A stretch of DNA of 34,836 bases from Rhizobiaceae bacterium (GCA_020628035.1 JAHDFS010000017.1:3628-38463); one strand, 5' to 3'. Counted from the first letter of the stretch, positions 1 through 7,733 are shown. The notes: generated by a model from the letters alone, not told the origin. Numbers and translations: made by a program.

Positions 1-872
1 AGTTTATCAAGTTCATCTGAAAATAGACGCATACGCTTATTCAAACGACGGCTTTCTGCATGAATGAGATAAATGCCGAGATCGCTATAGGCAATATCGG
101 GCAACACTTCCAAAAGTTCACCGCGATCAACATGCGCTTTGGCAACAAAATCTGGCAAACGGCAAATACCCAAAGAGCGTAATGTTGCATCGATTAGAAA
201 CATTCCGCTATTGCAGCTCATCGCAGATTGAAACGGAAACATTATTGGTTTGCCGCTATCTGATGTGAATTCCAGCACACTGCGCTTTGCAATGCCCGAT
301 CCTAGGATCTTATGGTCCGATAATTCGCAGATATCTTTGGGCATGCCGTGTTTTTCGACATAGTCTCTACTGGCATAAAGCTGGTGTTTGGCACAGCCGA
401 TATGTTTAACGGAAAAACCCGTGGGCTTGCTGTTCGAAATGCGGATGGCAAAGTCATAATTCTCATGCTCAAGATCAACAAATCTGTTTTCAAATGTCAG
501 CGTTAGCTGGATCTCTGGGTATTTTACGCTGAAATCAAGCAGAAATCCGCGCAGTGCTGATTGTCCAAATTCCTGTGGGACAGAGATTGTTAAAGACCCA
601 CCTATGCGATGGGCGACATCTTTAAAATCTGTGTCGATCTCATCCATATCACCCACAAGTCGCACAGCGCGCTGGTAAAGTTCCCGACCGGTTGTGGTAA
701 CGCTCCAATTCCCAGGTTCGCGGTTGATCAATTTAGCTGTATAGCGGTCTTCTAACAGCGCCAACCTGCGGCTAACGGCAGATTTTGCGATATTTAGTTT
801 GTTTGCGGCTTTGGAAATGCTTTCATGATCAACCACTTCAATAAACAATCTGAAATCTTCAATCTGGCCCAT
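1..872 (-). CDS. LysR-family transcriptional regulator (C-terminal end cut by window)
   Basis: The reading frame is open from an ATG at 872 to the window edge, about 290 residues, so probably only a few C-terminal residues are missing. The N-terminus (MGQIEDFRLFIEVVDHES, then KAANKLNIAKSAVSRRLALLE) is a typical LysR winged helix-turn-helix with recognition helix around residues 20-45. The rest reads as a LysR effector-binding domain. A strong Shine-Dalgarno (GGGAGGG on the minus strand, about 877-884) supports the start. It diverges from the CDGSH/glutamate-synthase gene at 985, and a perfect palindrome lies just upstream of its ribosome site, so autoregulation and control of the divergent gene are likely. 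The effector is unknown. Confidence 0.93.
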   Translation of the reverse strand, partial: MGQIEDFRLFIEVVDHESISKAANKLNIAKSAVSRRLALLEDRYTAKLINREPGNWSVTTTGRELYQRAVRLVGDMDEIDTDFKDVAHRIGGSLTISVPQEFGQSALRGFLLDFSVKYPEIQLTLTFENRFVDLEHENYDFAIRISNSKPTGFSVKHIGCAKHQLYASRDYVEKHGMPKDICELSDHKILGSGIAKRSVLEFTSDSGKPIMFPFQSAMSCNSGMFLIDATLRSLGICRLPDFVAKAHVDRGELLEVLPDIAYSDLGIYLIHAESRRLNKRMRLFSDELDK

Positions 873-885
873 ATCACCCTCCCAT

Positions 886-906
886 CTGTTCTAAAATTTA
901 GAACAG
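886..906. promoter_or_regulatory. Perfect 21-bp palindrome, probable LysR operator
   Basis: Arms CTGTTCTAAA and TTTAGAACAG are exact inverse complements around one central A. The site lies between the divergent LysR gene and the gene at 985, directly upstream of the LysR Shine-Dalgarno. A related half-site, AATTAGAAC, occurs at 936-944 on the other gene's side. LysR proteins commonly bind such a strong site plus a weaker one in divergent promoters. The site is seen directly; the binding protein is inferred. Confidence 0.7.
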
Positions 907-984
907 CTTTTGCATTTAGCGAGGCTTATCATCAGAATTAGAACTTGTTAAGTTGCCAGCATCATTTTCTAGCGGAGGATCATC

Positions 985-2529
985 GTGGCATCAGACAATC
1001 AAGCAATCATCGCAGCAAAACATCCAGCCAAAGTCGATTTGGTTGAAGGCAAAGACTATTATTGGTGCCAATGCGGCCGCTCGAAATCACAACCCTTTTG
1101 TGATGGCTCCCATGCAGGGACTGGCATTACGCCCAAGAAGTTTACCGCTGAGAAAAGTGGTGGTGCAGCCTTGTGCCAGTGTAAATCTAGCGCAAATGCG
1201 CCTTTTTGCGATGGCACCCATGCCCAGCTTGGTGATCTAAATGTTGGTGACAACGCCCCAAAACCGAAAGCAAAGGACGGCGCGCCAGATGCTGTGGCCA
1301 CACCTGAAGAACCAACCGTAGCTCGTATTCATGAACTTGCACGCGATGGCCTGTCCAAGCTTGGTCATCACGGCGAAATGGGATCAATGGGTGTGCCGCG
1401 TAAGGATCTCCCTCATTGGGATGACATTTTGGTATTGCCAGCTCAGATGGCGCGCAAGCCGCTTTTGGATGATGTGCCGGTGAAAACCGAAGTTTTAATC
1501 GGTCCACGCGCCGAAAAACCACTGCAGTTGGATATTCCTCTATTTGTCTCTGATATGAGCTATGGCGCACTATCAGAAGAAGCAAAAACTGCGTTATCCC
1601 GCGGTGCCCAGCTGGCTGGTACTGGCATCTGTTCAGGCGAAGGTGGCATGTTGCCGGAAGAGCAGGCTGAAAATAGCCGCTATTTTTATGAGCTCGCATC
1701 TGCGCAATTTGGCTGGAAGCCCGAACTTGTCGAAAAGGTCCAAGCCTTTCACTTTAAAGGTGGGCAAGGCGCAAAAACCGGAACCGGCGGTCATTTGCCA
1801 GGCGATAAGGTGCAGGGCAAAATCGCTGAAGTGCGTGGCTTGGAGCCCGGCCAAAGTGCGATATCGCCGGCCACTTTTCCGGACTTGAAAACTGCGGCTG
1901 ATTTTAAAAAGATAGCCGATGAAGTGCGTGAACGTTCGGGCGGCATTCCGATCGGGTTCAAGTTGTCCGCCAATCACATTGAAGATGATATTGATTTTGC
2001 GCTTGAAGCCAGCGCCGATTACATCATTTTAGATGGCCGCGGTGGTGGCACAGGTGCGGCGCCATTGATCTTTAGAAACCATATCTCGGTTCCAACGATC
2101 CCTGCCCTTGCGCGCGCGCGCAAGCATCTCGATCAGCGAACAGGTGGCGATGTAACCCTAGTGATCACAGGTGGATTGCGCGTTGCTGAAGACTTCGTCA
2201 AAGCCATGGCGCTGGGCGCGGATGCAATTGCTGTGTCCAATTCAGCTATGCAGGCCGTTGGCTGTATAGCGGCGCGCATGTGTAATTCCAACAATTGCCC
2301 AGCTGGCATAGCCACGCAAAAACCTGAATTGAGGGCGCGATTGAACGTTCAAAATGGCGCGGAAAGATTAGCTCGTTATTTTGGGGCAAGTGTTGAATTG
2401 ATGCAGGTTTTGGCGCGCGCTTGCGGACATGACAATCTCAGCGATCTCTCCAAAAGTGATATCACCACATGGAAACGCGAAATGGCTGAATTGAGCGGTG
2501 TTCAATATGCAGGTGTCGGATTGAAATAG
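985..2529 (+). CDS. CDGSH iron-sulfur domain fused to FMN-binding glutamate synthase-like domain
   Basis: A 514-residue protein from a GTG start preceded by GGAGG with good spacing. Residues 28-43 and 64-79 each match the CDGSH pattern C-x-C-x2-S-x3-P-x-C-D-G-[ST]-H, a ligand set for a [2Fe-2S] cluster. From about residue 110 it is a glutamate-synthase (GltB central/FMN) TIM-barrel domain, with SDMSYGALS, the glycine-rich FMN segment DGRGGGTGAAP and a C-x5-C-x4-C motif in CIAARMCNSNNC that in GltB binds a 3Fe-4S cluster. The glutaminase domain of GltB and a GltD partner are absent. An FMN/Fe-S oxidoreductase is a safe description; true glutamate synthesis is not shown. Probably controlled by the divergent LysR. 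A terminator follows at 2538. Confidence 0.9.
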   Translation: MASDNQAIIAAKHPAKVDLVEGKDYYWCQCGRSKSQPFCDGSHAGTGITPKKFTAEKSGGAALCQCKSSANAPFCDGTHAQLGDLNVGDNAPKPKAKDGAPDAVATPEEPTVARIHELARDGLSKLGHHGEMGSMGVPRKDLPHWDDILVLPAQMARKPLLDDVPVKTEVLIGPRAEKPLQLDIPLFVSDMSYGALSEEAKTALSRGAQLAGTGICSGEGGMLPEEQAENSRYFYELASAQFGWKPELVEKVQAFHFKGGQGAKTGTGGHLPGDKVQGKIAEVRGLEPGQSAISPATFPDLKTAADFKKIADEVRERSGGIPIGFKLSANHIEDDIDFALEASADYIILDGRGGGTGAAPLIFRNHISVPTIPALARARKHLDQRTGGDVTLVITGGLRVAEDFVKAMALGADAIAVSNSAMQAVGCIAARMCNSNNCPAGIATQKPELRARLNVQNGAERLARYFGASVELMQVLARACGHDNLSDLSKSDITTWKREMAELSGVQYAGVGLK

Positions 2530-2537
2530 ACATATAA

Positions 2538-2568
2538 AAACCCACCGGGAATGGTTCTCGGTGGGTTT
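2538..2568. terminator. Bidirectional intrinsic terminator
   Basis: Perfect 10-bp arms AAACCCACCG and CGGTGGGTTT with an 11-nt loop. T-rich sequence follows on both strands, better on the minus strand. It separates the convergent CDGSH/glutamate-synthase gene and curlin gene and can serve both. Confidence 0.85.
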
Positions 2569-2588
2569 AATATTGAGAATGCCTTTAT

Positions 2589-3005
2589 TTACCAGCCAAA
2601 GGTAAAGGTCGCGCCTGCTCCATTATTCCCGTTTTGGCTAACATGTGAATTGGTGTTTTTGCCAAACTGAAACAATCCGTGCGAATTGTTGTTTCCGGTT
2701 TGTTGGATCGAACCATTATGGCCATCGCCCTGCTGGTGGATAATGCCCTGATTGCCCAAACCATTTTGTAAGACACCGGCAATATTGCCATTGCCATTTT
2801 GTGTAATGCCACCTTGCGATTTGATGCCTTTATAGATTGAGTAAAATGCAAGACCCGTTTTGATAGCCTTTTCATCTTTTTCGTTCTGCGCATTGATTTG
2901 GAATTGAATTTGTCCGCCGGCATTTGCTGGCATAGCTAAAGCAGCCAAAATTGTTGCTGATGCCAAAGTGGAAGTTAAAATCTTTGTCAATGTTGTCGTT
3001 GTCAT
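2589..3005 (-). CDS. Curlin-repeat protein (CsgA/CsgB-like), downstream copy
   Basis: I place the start at the ATG at 3005, preceded by AAAGGAAC; an upstream in-frame start would add 21 residues before the signal peptide. The 138-residue product begins with a Sec signal peptide (MTTTTLTKILTSTLASA, cleaved near ANA-GG). A charged linker of about 35 residues follows. Then come about six 11-residue curlin repeats with regularly placed Q, G and N (ITQNGNGNIAGV, LQNGLGNQGII, HQQGDGHNGSI and so on), ending in FTFGW. Curlins are secreted monomers that assemble into surface amyloid fibres. The linker and shorter repeat block could mean a CsgB-like nucleator, but that is inference. A terminator at 3139-3155 separates it from csgH, so it probably has its own promoter. 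Confidence 0.88.
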   Translation of the reverse strand: MTTTTLTKILTSTLASATILAALAMPANAGGQIQFQINAQNEKDEKAIKTGLAFYSIYKGIKSQGGITQNGNGNIAGVLQNGLGNQGIIHQQGDGHNGSIQQTGNNNSHGLFQFGKNTNSHVSQNGNNGAGATFTFGW

Positions 3006-3138
3006 GGTCTGTTCCTTTGAAGTTAAATTGTCGTTATGATGACCATAAACACCCCACGCTGAATGCAATCAGAACCGCCCATTCATTTTCCATTAACTAT
3101 AAAAAATTTTAACTATCTCCTTGTTTTGCAACAAAAAA

Positions 3139-3155
3139 CCCCGCAATGAGCGGGG
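3139..3155 (-). terminator. Intrinsic terminator after csgH
   Basis: Stem CCCCGC/GCGGGG with loop AATGA. On the minus strand it is followed by TTTTTTG, a good U-tract. It lies 27 nt past the csgH stop and upstream of the second curlin gene. Confidence 0.85.
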
Positions 3156-3181
3156 TCTTTAAAATCTTGAATGAACGTGGA

Positions 3182-3565
3182 TTAGCGAAATGTTGTTTGA
3201 CATTCTGCCACTTGATTTTCAAAGATGATATGCAGATTTGCGTCGTAGTTTTTTGCGCCTCGGCTCAATACGACCTGGCTTAGAACTTGCGGCTCATCAC
3301 CCAATGTTTGGAATGATCCCCCTTGATTGATATTCACGCCACCGCCATTGGATACACCAAATTGATAGCTGCCAACACCGCCTTGGTCAGACAGATATTT
3401 TGCCTGAACATATAGAACGTTGCCATCTTCAATCGCTTCGATCTGACATTTTGCATCTTGATGGTTTTCAAGTGCATTCACGCCGACCACGGAATAGCCA
3501 ACTATGGCTGGCAACAACATGCTTGCGATAAATCCACCTTGGATGAACTTGTTTTTCATAATCAT
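3182..3565 (-). CDS. csgH: CsgH-like curli assembly chaperone
   Basis: A 127-residue exported protein: basic N-terminus MIMKNKFIQGG, a hydrophobic segment to about residue 32, then a mature domain of about 95 residues. The segments GSYQFGV, GGGVNINQGGSFQTL and a Cys pair (AKCQIEA near the start, AECQTTFR at the end) fit the CsgH/CsgC fold, a small immunoglobulin-like periplasmic protein that blocks premature curlin aggregation. AGGAG lies 8 nt before the first ATG (3565), favouring it over the second. It lies 74 nt downstream of the upstream curlin on the same strand and probably shares its transcript. CsgH is the form described in alphaproteobacteria lacking CsgC. I recognised it by motif memory only. 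Confidence 0.8.
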   Translation of the reverse strand: MIMKNKFIQGGFIASMLLPAIVGYSVVGVNALENHQDAKCQIEAIEDGNVLYVQAKYLSDQGGVGSYQFGVSNGGGVNINQGGSFQTLGDEPQVLSQVVLSRGAKNYDANLHIIFENQVAECQTTFR

Positions 3566-3639
3566 GATCTTGTCTCCTGAGTTTCAGATTTCCGATGGCA
3601 TTTTGCAATTGCTCAATGCCATCAGAATTGCGGCCTCCA

Positions 3640-4068
3640 CTATGGGCAAACCTGAACAAATGCTGCTGTGTTGCCTGCACCGTTTTGATCAACTTCTGCT
3701 GAACAACCGTTGCCGATTTGAACGCCAGCTGCGATATTGCCGTGACCATCTTGGCTTAAAATGGATGTGTGGTTTGCACCGAACTGGCCAACACCGGCTG
3801 TGTTAAAGCTACCCAACTGGTCAGTCGTTGAGTGGTGGTTAAAGCCTTCCTGACCAGAACCTGCCACGTTGTGATTGCCGTCCTGTGTGCTGGCTACGGT
3901 GTTGTTTCCACCATTTTGATAAACGCCGATGATATTGTGCCAGCCTTGCTGTCCACCACCTGCAGAATTGCCGAACCCAAATTGTTGAATAGATACGTCA
4001 TTGGCCATGCTTGGCGCGACCATTGTACCCAAAATTAGAGCTGTTGAGATGATAAGTTTGCGTGTCAT
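3640..4068 (-). CDS. Curlin major-subunit-like protein (CsgA-type)
   Basis: A 142-residue protein with a Sec signal peptide (MTRKLIISTALILGTMVAPSMA) followed almost at once by about ten 11-residue curlin repeats beginning with Q (QFGFGNSAGGG, QDGNHNVAGSG, QEGFNHHSTTD, QLGSFNTAGVG and others). The ladder of Q, G and N matches the strand-turn-strand amyloid core of CsgA. Two cysteines occur late (NGCSAEV and the terminal VQVCP) and might form a disulfide, which is unusual in a curlin. It is first in the likely curlin-csgH operon. No csgD, csgE, csgF or csgG is in the window, so secretion must be encoded elsewhere. Confidence 0.9.
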   Translation of the reverse strand: MTRKLIISTALILGTMVAPSMANDVSIQQFGFGNSAGGGQQGWHNIIGVYQNGGNNTVASTQDGNHNVAGSGQEGFNHHSTTDQLGSFNTAGVGQFGANHTSILSQDGHGNIAAGVQIGNGCSAEVDQNGAGNTAAFVQVCP

Positions 4069-4115
4069 GAGTGTGTTCCTTCGAATTTTGTTAAACTTGC
4101 GTAACTTGCAATTCG

Positions 4116-4171
4116 GTTATAGGAACCCGCGCTTGAACTTTATCTGAAAGGTGCGTTCATTTAACGTTCAT
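4116..4171 (-). promoter_or_regulatory. Curlin operon promoter region with CGTTCAT direct repeats
   Basis: On the minus strand a -10-like TATAAC (4116-4121) lies about 48 nt upstream of the curlin ATG, with no good -35. Two identical CGTTCAT copies (plus-strand 4154-4160 and 4165-4171), offset by 11 bp, are centred about 54 bp before the predicted start of transcription. GGTGC/GCACC (4150-4154, 4172-4176) flank them. This is the layout expected for an activator-dependent promoter with a response-regulator site. The protein is not known. Confidence 0.45.
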
Positions 4172-4278
4172 GCACCCCGTTTTCAAACCAAGTCTCTGTT
4201 TTTAAACATTTTATTTTGATATCCTGACAGCAAATTAGATCTAAAGAAATGACATTTGCCGAAAATCACCTTACCAAG

Positions 4279-4307
4279 ATGACAATTGTAAAAATTGTAT
4301 CTATACT
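4279..4307 (+). promoter_or_regulatory. Sigma70-like promoter for the DUF2235 gene
   Basis: ATGACA (4279-4284) and TATACT (4302-4307) are separated by 17 bp, placing transcription start about 40 nt before the ATG at 4357. The spacer contains the palindrome ACAATTGT. Prediction from pattern only. Confidence 0.45.
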
Positions 4308-4356
4308 CTCACACCTACTCAAAATTGAATTTATATAAGTTGTGAGGTGTAAATCG

Positions 4357-5859
4357 ATGGCGAAGAAAACGAAACAGTCAAAAAAGATTATCATTTGTTG
4401 TGACGGCACGGGTAATGAACCCTCGGCCAATGGGTCGAGCAATGTATTTGACCTTGTGGGATTGCTGGATGCGGGGCCGGATCAACTCATTTATTATGAT
4501 CCAGGTCTTGGCACTGAAGCGGCGCCGGGTATACAAAGTTGGGTTGGAAAAAAGACATCAAAGCTTTTGGGGATGGCGTTTGGTAAAGGGCTGAGCAAAA
4601 ATATTATAGATGCTTATCAATTTCTCATGCAAAATTATGTCCCCGGAGATGAGATCTATATGTTTGGTTTCAGTCGTGGCGCCTATACCGTTCGCACCAT
4701 TGCGGGCATGCTGCAACTGATCGGCCTGCTAAGACCCGGCAGCGAAAACCTGTTGGATTTTGCCTTGGCAAATTACACCAATAAAGGTGAGAAGAAATGG
4801 GATGACCTTGGCGCCTTCAAAGGATCACTTTGTCAAAAAGTCAACGACAAATCACCTTACTATCAGGTGCCCATCCGATATATGGGTGTTTGGGATACCG
4901 TCAAATCTGTCGGGGTGTTTCGTAACAGCACGCGCCTTTCATATACCGATGCGCTTCCCAATGTAAAAAGTCTTCGCCATGCCATCGCTTTGGATGAAAA
5001 ACGAAGTAAGTTTCGCCCTGACCATGCAACAGCCATCGGCGCCATTGATGGTGCTGTGCAATCCATGTGGTTTGAAGGCGTACATTCAGATATCGGTGGC
5101 GGTTATGTCGATGAGGAGCGCGGATTATCAGATTACGCAATGAGTTGGATTATCGAAGGTGCCACGGCCCAAGGTCTGACATTTAACCAGATCAAATTCG
5201 AAACCACCATCGAAAGACGTCAAGCCAAAGCCATGGATGTTGCAGGTGAAAACAACACACAATGGGAGAAGGTGTATTATAGGGCGCATAATTCGCTCAA
5301 GCCGATTTGGTGGGTAGCTGGCTGGCTCAAACGTGAGCTACCCGATCGGATTTGGATACATGGCAGTGCCATTGAGCATTTTGCCAAAAGTGATGTGAAC
5401 TCAGATATGGAACCTTCTGAGCTTATTAAAGCGATTGGGAGCAAGGAGACGCATCTTCACGCAGATTTTGCACTGATAAAGCTTGCAGGAAACCTTCTTA
5501 TTCAAAGACTGACAGCAAATGAATTGGCTGAGTTGCAAACCTTGCCCGACAATTCAGATGAGGCAGTCAAAAAACTCCTTATTTCAGGTGCAAAAGCCTG
5601 GTCAAAACAGTTGGAGCGAGAATTGACTGAAACTTCGTTCGAGATCAGTAAAACATCAGAGACACGTGCGCGCGAATTGTTGGCAAATGCAGCCCAATTC
5701 ATCAAAGATGGTCAAATCAAAGGTAAAGATGGGGCATTTGATAGTATTAGAGACTTTTTGCGGATGACATCGCTTAAGGGTAACGAACAGGAAAAAGCTG
5801 CCCGTTCACGTATCATCGAAACGGCACCCTATCTGTTAGAAGCACTGGCTGAAGCTTAA
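4357..5859 (+). CDS. DUF2235 alpha/beta hydrolase (Tle1-like phospholipase fold)
   Basis: The start is the ATG at 4357, with GAGG 9 nt upstream; a GTG at 4342 would overlap that ribosome site. The 500-residue protein has the DUF2235 hallmarks: IIICCDGTGNE near residues 11-21, the nucleophile elbow GFSRGAYT with Ser106, VWDTVKSVG (Asp near 178) and GVHSDIGGGY (His near 242), giving a plausible Ser-Asp-His triad. The C-terminal 200 residues are helical with no recognised domain. No signal peptide. Relatives include type VI secretion phospholipase effectors and many orphan cytosolic proteins. No T6SS gene, VgrG, PAAR or immunity partner is nearby, so a housekeeping lipase/esterase role is equally possible. 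Its stop abuts that of choV on the opposite strand. Confidence 0.88.
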   Translation: MAKKTKQSKKIIICCDGTGNEPSANGSSNVFDLVGLLDAGPDQLIYYDPGLGTEAAPGIQSWVGKKTSKLLGMAFGKGLSKNIIDAYQFLMQNYVPGDEIYMFGFSRGAYTVRTIAGMLQLIGLLRPGSENLLDFALANYTNKGEKKWDDLGAFKGSLCQKVNDKSPYYQVPIRYMGVWDTVKSVGVFRNSTRLSYTDALPNVKSLRHAIALDEKRSKFRPDHATAIGAIDGAVQSMWFEGVHSDIGGGYVDEERGLSDYAMSWIIEGATAQGLTFNQIKFETTIERRQAKAMDVAGENNTQWEKVYYRAHNSLKPIWWVAGWLKRELPDRIWIHGSAIEHFAKSDVNSDMEPSELIKAIGSKETHLHADFALIKLAGNLLIQRLTANELAELQTLPDNSDEAVKKLLISGAKAWSKQLERELTETSFEISKTSETRARELLANAAQFIKDGQIKGKDGAFDSIRDFLRMTSLKGNEQEKAARSRIIETAPYLLEALAEA

Positions 5860-6882
5860 TTATTTATTCAGCGCTTTGACGATGGACTGTGGGTTGATTT
5901 GCCCAACAGGTTCTCCGGCATCATCGTGAACGGTAACAGCCTCGATGGAGGTGCCCAGCTGATCCATGATCTTTGCCAGCGGCGTTTCCATAGTGACAAC
6001 AACCTCAGGTGCGCGGCCTTGAATAGGCTCCATAATGTCTTGCGCGGTCAATACGCTTAATGGGTTCATATGTTGAACGAAATCCGCGACATATTGATTG
6101 ACCGGGTTGGAGAAGATCGCGCGTGGTTCGCCTGATTGCACAATGCGACCGCCTTCCATGATGACAATCTTGTCACCAAGCTTAAAGGCTTCGTCCAAAT
6201 CATGGCTCACAAAGATGATCGTGCGCTTCAAACGTGCTTGCAGTTCAAGCAATTCATCTTGCAATCGAGTTCTAATCAATGGATCTAGTGCAGAAAAAGG
6301 CTCATCCATCAATAGAATAGGCGCCTCAGTGGCAAAGGCACGCGCAAGCCCTACCCTTTGCTGCATCCCGCCTGAAAGTTCGCCAACTTGTCGATCTGCC
6401 CAGTCTGACAAGCCCACGAGTTCGAGCTGTTGTTGGACGCGTGATTGCTTTTCACTTGCAGCAACGCCAGCCACTTCAAGACCAAAGCCGACATTATCCG
6501 ACACAGTGCGCCAAGGCAGTAGCCCAAATTGTTGGAAGACCATGGCAACGCGCGATCGGCGGATTTTCTTCAATTGCGCTTTTGACGCACTCGCGACATC
6601 CACCATACCCTCGCCGGTATTGACGTTGACAGATCCACGCACAACTTTGTTGAGCCCGTTGACAGAGCGCAGAAGCGTTGATTTACCCGAACCTGACAAG
6701 CCCATAAGCACAAGGATTTCGCCCTCATTGACGTCAAGCGAACAATTGTGCACGCCTAATATTTGGCCACATTCAGCTTGGATGTCGGCACGTGATTTGC
6801 CCTCATCCATCAACGGCAACGCGGCATCGGGGTCATTGCCAAAGACAATGTTTACGTTATCAAATGATACTGCAACACTCAT
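5860..6882 (-). CDS. choV: Choline ABC transporter ATP-binding protein
   Basis: A 340-residue ATPase of the glycine betaine/choline (ProV/ChoV) class. Walker A GLSGSGKST at residues 61-69, Q-loop FQQFGLLPWR, signature LSGGMQQR, Walker B ILLMDEPFSALD and H-loop VSHD are all intact. The long N-terminal lead (NDPDAALPLMDEGKSRADIQAE) is characteristic of ChoV. The C-terminal 70 residues resemble a degenerate CBS regulatory region. Its ATG overlaps the choW stop by 4 nt (ATGA), indicating translational coupling. It powers choline uptake for conversion to the osmoprotectant glycine betaine or for catabolism; no betA, betB or betC is in the window. Confidence 0.92.
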   Translation of the reverse strand: MSVAVSFDNVNIVFGNDPDAALPLMDEGKSRADIQAECGQILGVHNCSLDVNEGEILVLMGLSGSGKSTLLRSVNGLNKVVRGSVNVNTGEGMVDVASASKAQLKKIRRSRVAMVFQQFGLLPWRTVSDNVGFGLEVAGVAASEKQSRVQQQLELVGLSDWADRQVGELSGGMQQRVGLARAFATEAPILLMDEPFSALDPLIRTRLQDELLELQARLKRTIIFVSHDLDEAFKLGDKIVIMEGGRIVQSGEPRAIFSNPVNQYVADFVQHMNPLSVLTAQDIMEPIQGRAPEVVVTMETPLAKIMDQLGTSIEAVTVHDDAGEPVGQINPQSIVKALNK

Positions 6883-7733
6883 TTATCCGACCCCCTTAAG
6901 CGCAACATGCGATCAAGCATGATCGCCACCACAACAATCACAAACCCGCTCTCAAAACCGAGCGCTGTGTTTACCTGGTTGAGCGCCCGCACAACTGGAA
7001 CGCCAAGACCATCTGCGCCCACAAGCGCTGCGATGACGACCATGGACAGCGATAGCATGATGGTTTGATTAAGGCCTGCCATGATTTGCGGAAACGCATA
7101 AGGCAGTTCAATTTTCAGCAGAGTTTGTAAGGAGGTTGCGCCGAAAGATTCAGCGGCTTCGGTCAGAGTTTTTGGGGTTGATGACACACCCAAATGCGTT
7201 AATCGAATTGGCGCCGGTAGTACGAAAATCACCGTGGCGATGAGACCTGGCACCATACCGATGCCAAAGAAGACAATCGCTGGAATGAGATAGACGAAGG
7301 TCGGCAGCGTTTGCATGAGATCAAGCACTGGACGCATGGCGATATAAAGACGTGGCCGGTGCGCTGCTGCAATGCCAATTGGCACACCTATCGCCATACA
7401 TACCACGCATGCTGACAAAACAAGCGTCAGACTTTCTGTTGTTTCTTCCCAATAGTCTTGATTGATGATGAATAAAAATCCGAGCAAAATGAATAGACAG
7501 GTTTTCCAAGAGCGTTGCAAAAACCAAGTCAGTGCCACAAAAGCTGCGACGATAATGAGCGGATGTGGGGTTTGTAGCACCCATAATATGCCATCGATGA
7601 GGGCTTCGAGCCATTCAGCTAGCCCATCAAAAAACCAAGCACCATTATCTTGAAGCCATTCAAAAACCGATTTAGCTGTTTTGCCAATCGGGATCTTTGC
7701 ATCCGTCAACCATTCCATATTATGTCCGCCCAT
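6879..7733 (-). CDS. choW: Choline ABC transporter permease
   Basis: A 284-residue inner-membrane permease of the ProW/ChoW class. After about 60 soluble residues it has multiple hydrophobic spans (PLIIVAAFVALTWF, CLFILLGFLFIIN, LVLSACVVCMAIGVPIGIA, VYLIPAIVFFGIGMVPGLIA). The coupling-helix segment AESFGATSLQTLLKIELPYAFPQI fits the binding-protein-dependent permease EAA motif. It is the middle gene of choXWV. Start is ambiguous: ATG 7733 has AGGG only 3 nt upstream, while an in-frame ATG at 7718 also has a weak site. Confidence 0.92.
   Translation of the reverse strand: MGGHNMEWLTDAKIPIGKTAKSVFEWLQDNGAWFFDGLAEWLEALIDGILWVLQTPHPLIIVAAFVALTWFLQRSWKTCLFILLGFLFIINQDYWEETTESLTLVLSACVVCMAIGVPIGIAAAHRPRLYIAMRPVLDLMQTLPTFVYLIPAIVFFGIGMVPGLIATVIFVLPAPIRLTHLGVSSTPKTLTEAAESFGATSLQTLLKIELPYAFPQIMAGLNQTIMLSLSMVVIAALVGADGLGVPVVRALNQVNTALGFESGFVIVVVAIMLDRMLRLRGSDK

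Noticed and set aside
1187-1977. Antisense reading frames within the glutamate-synthase fusion
   Set aside because: Composition is that of shadows of a strongly coding frame; no ribosome sites or recognisable domains.
2600-4040. Regular short repeats that could suggest a CRISPR-like or minisatellite array
   Set aside because: The periodicity is at protein level (11-residue curlin units); the DNA units vary and there are no unique spacers.
4357-5859. Type VI secretion effector/immunity module
   Set aside because: The fold fits Tle1-like enzymes, but no T6SS structural, VgrG, PAAR or immunity gene lies nearby.
5848-5872. Hairpin GCTGAA/TTCAGC at the DUF2235-choV junction as a shared terminator
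   Set aside because: Six-base stem with a 13-nt AT-rich loop and no T-tract on either strand; too weak.
6098-6922. Long plus-strand frame opposite choV
   Set aside because: A 274-codon shadow, low-complexity Ser/Pro-rich, opposite an intact ABC ATPase; no independent support.
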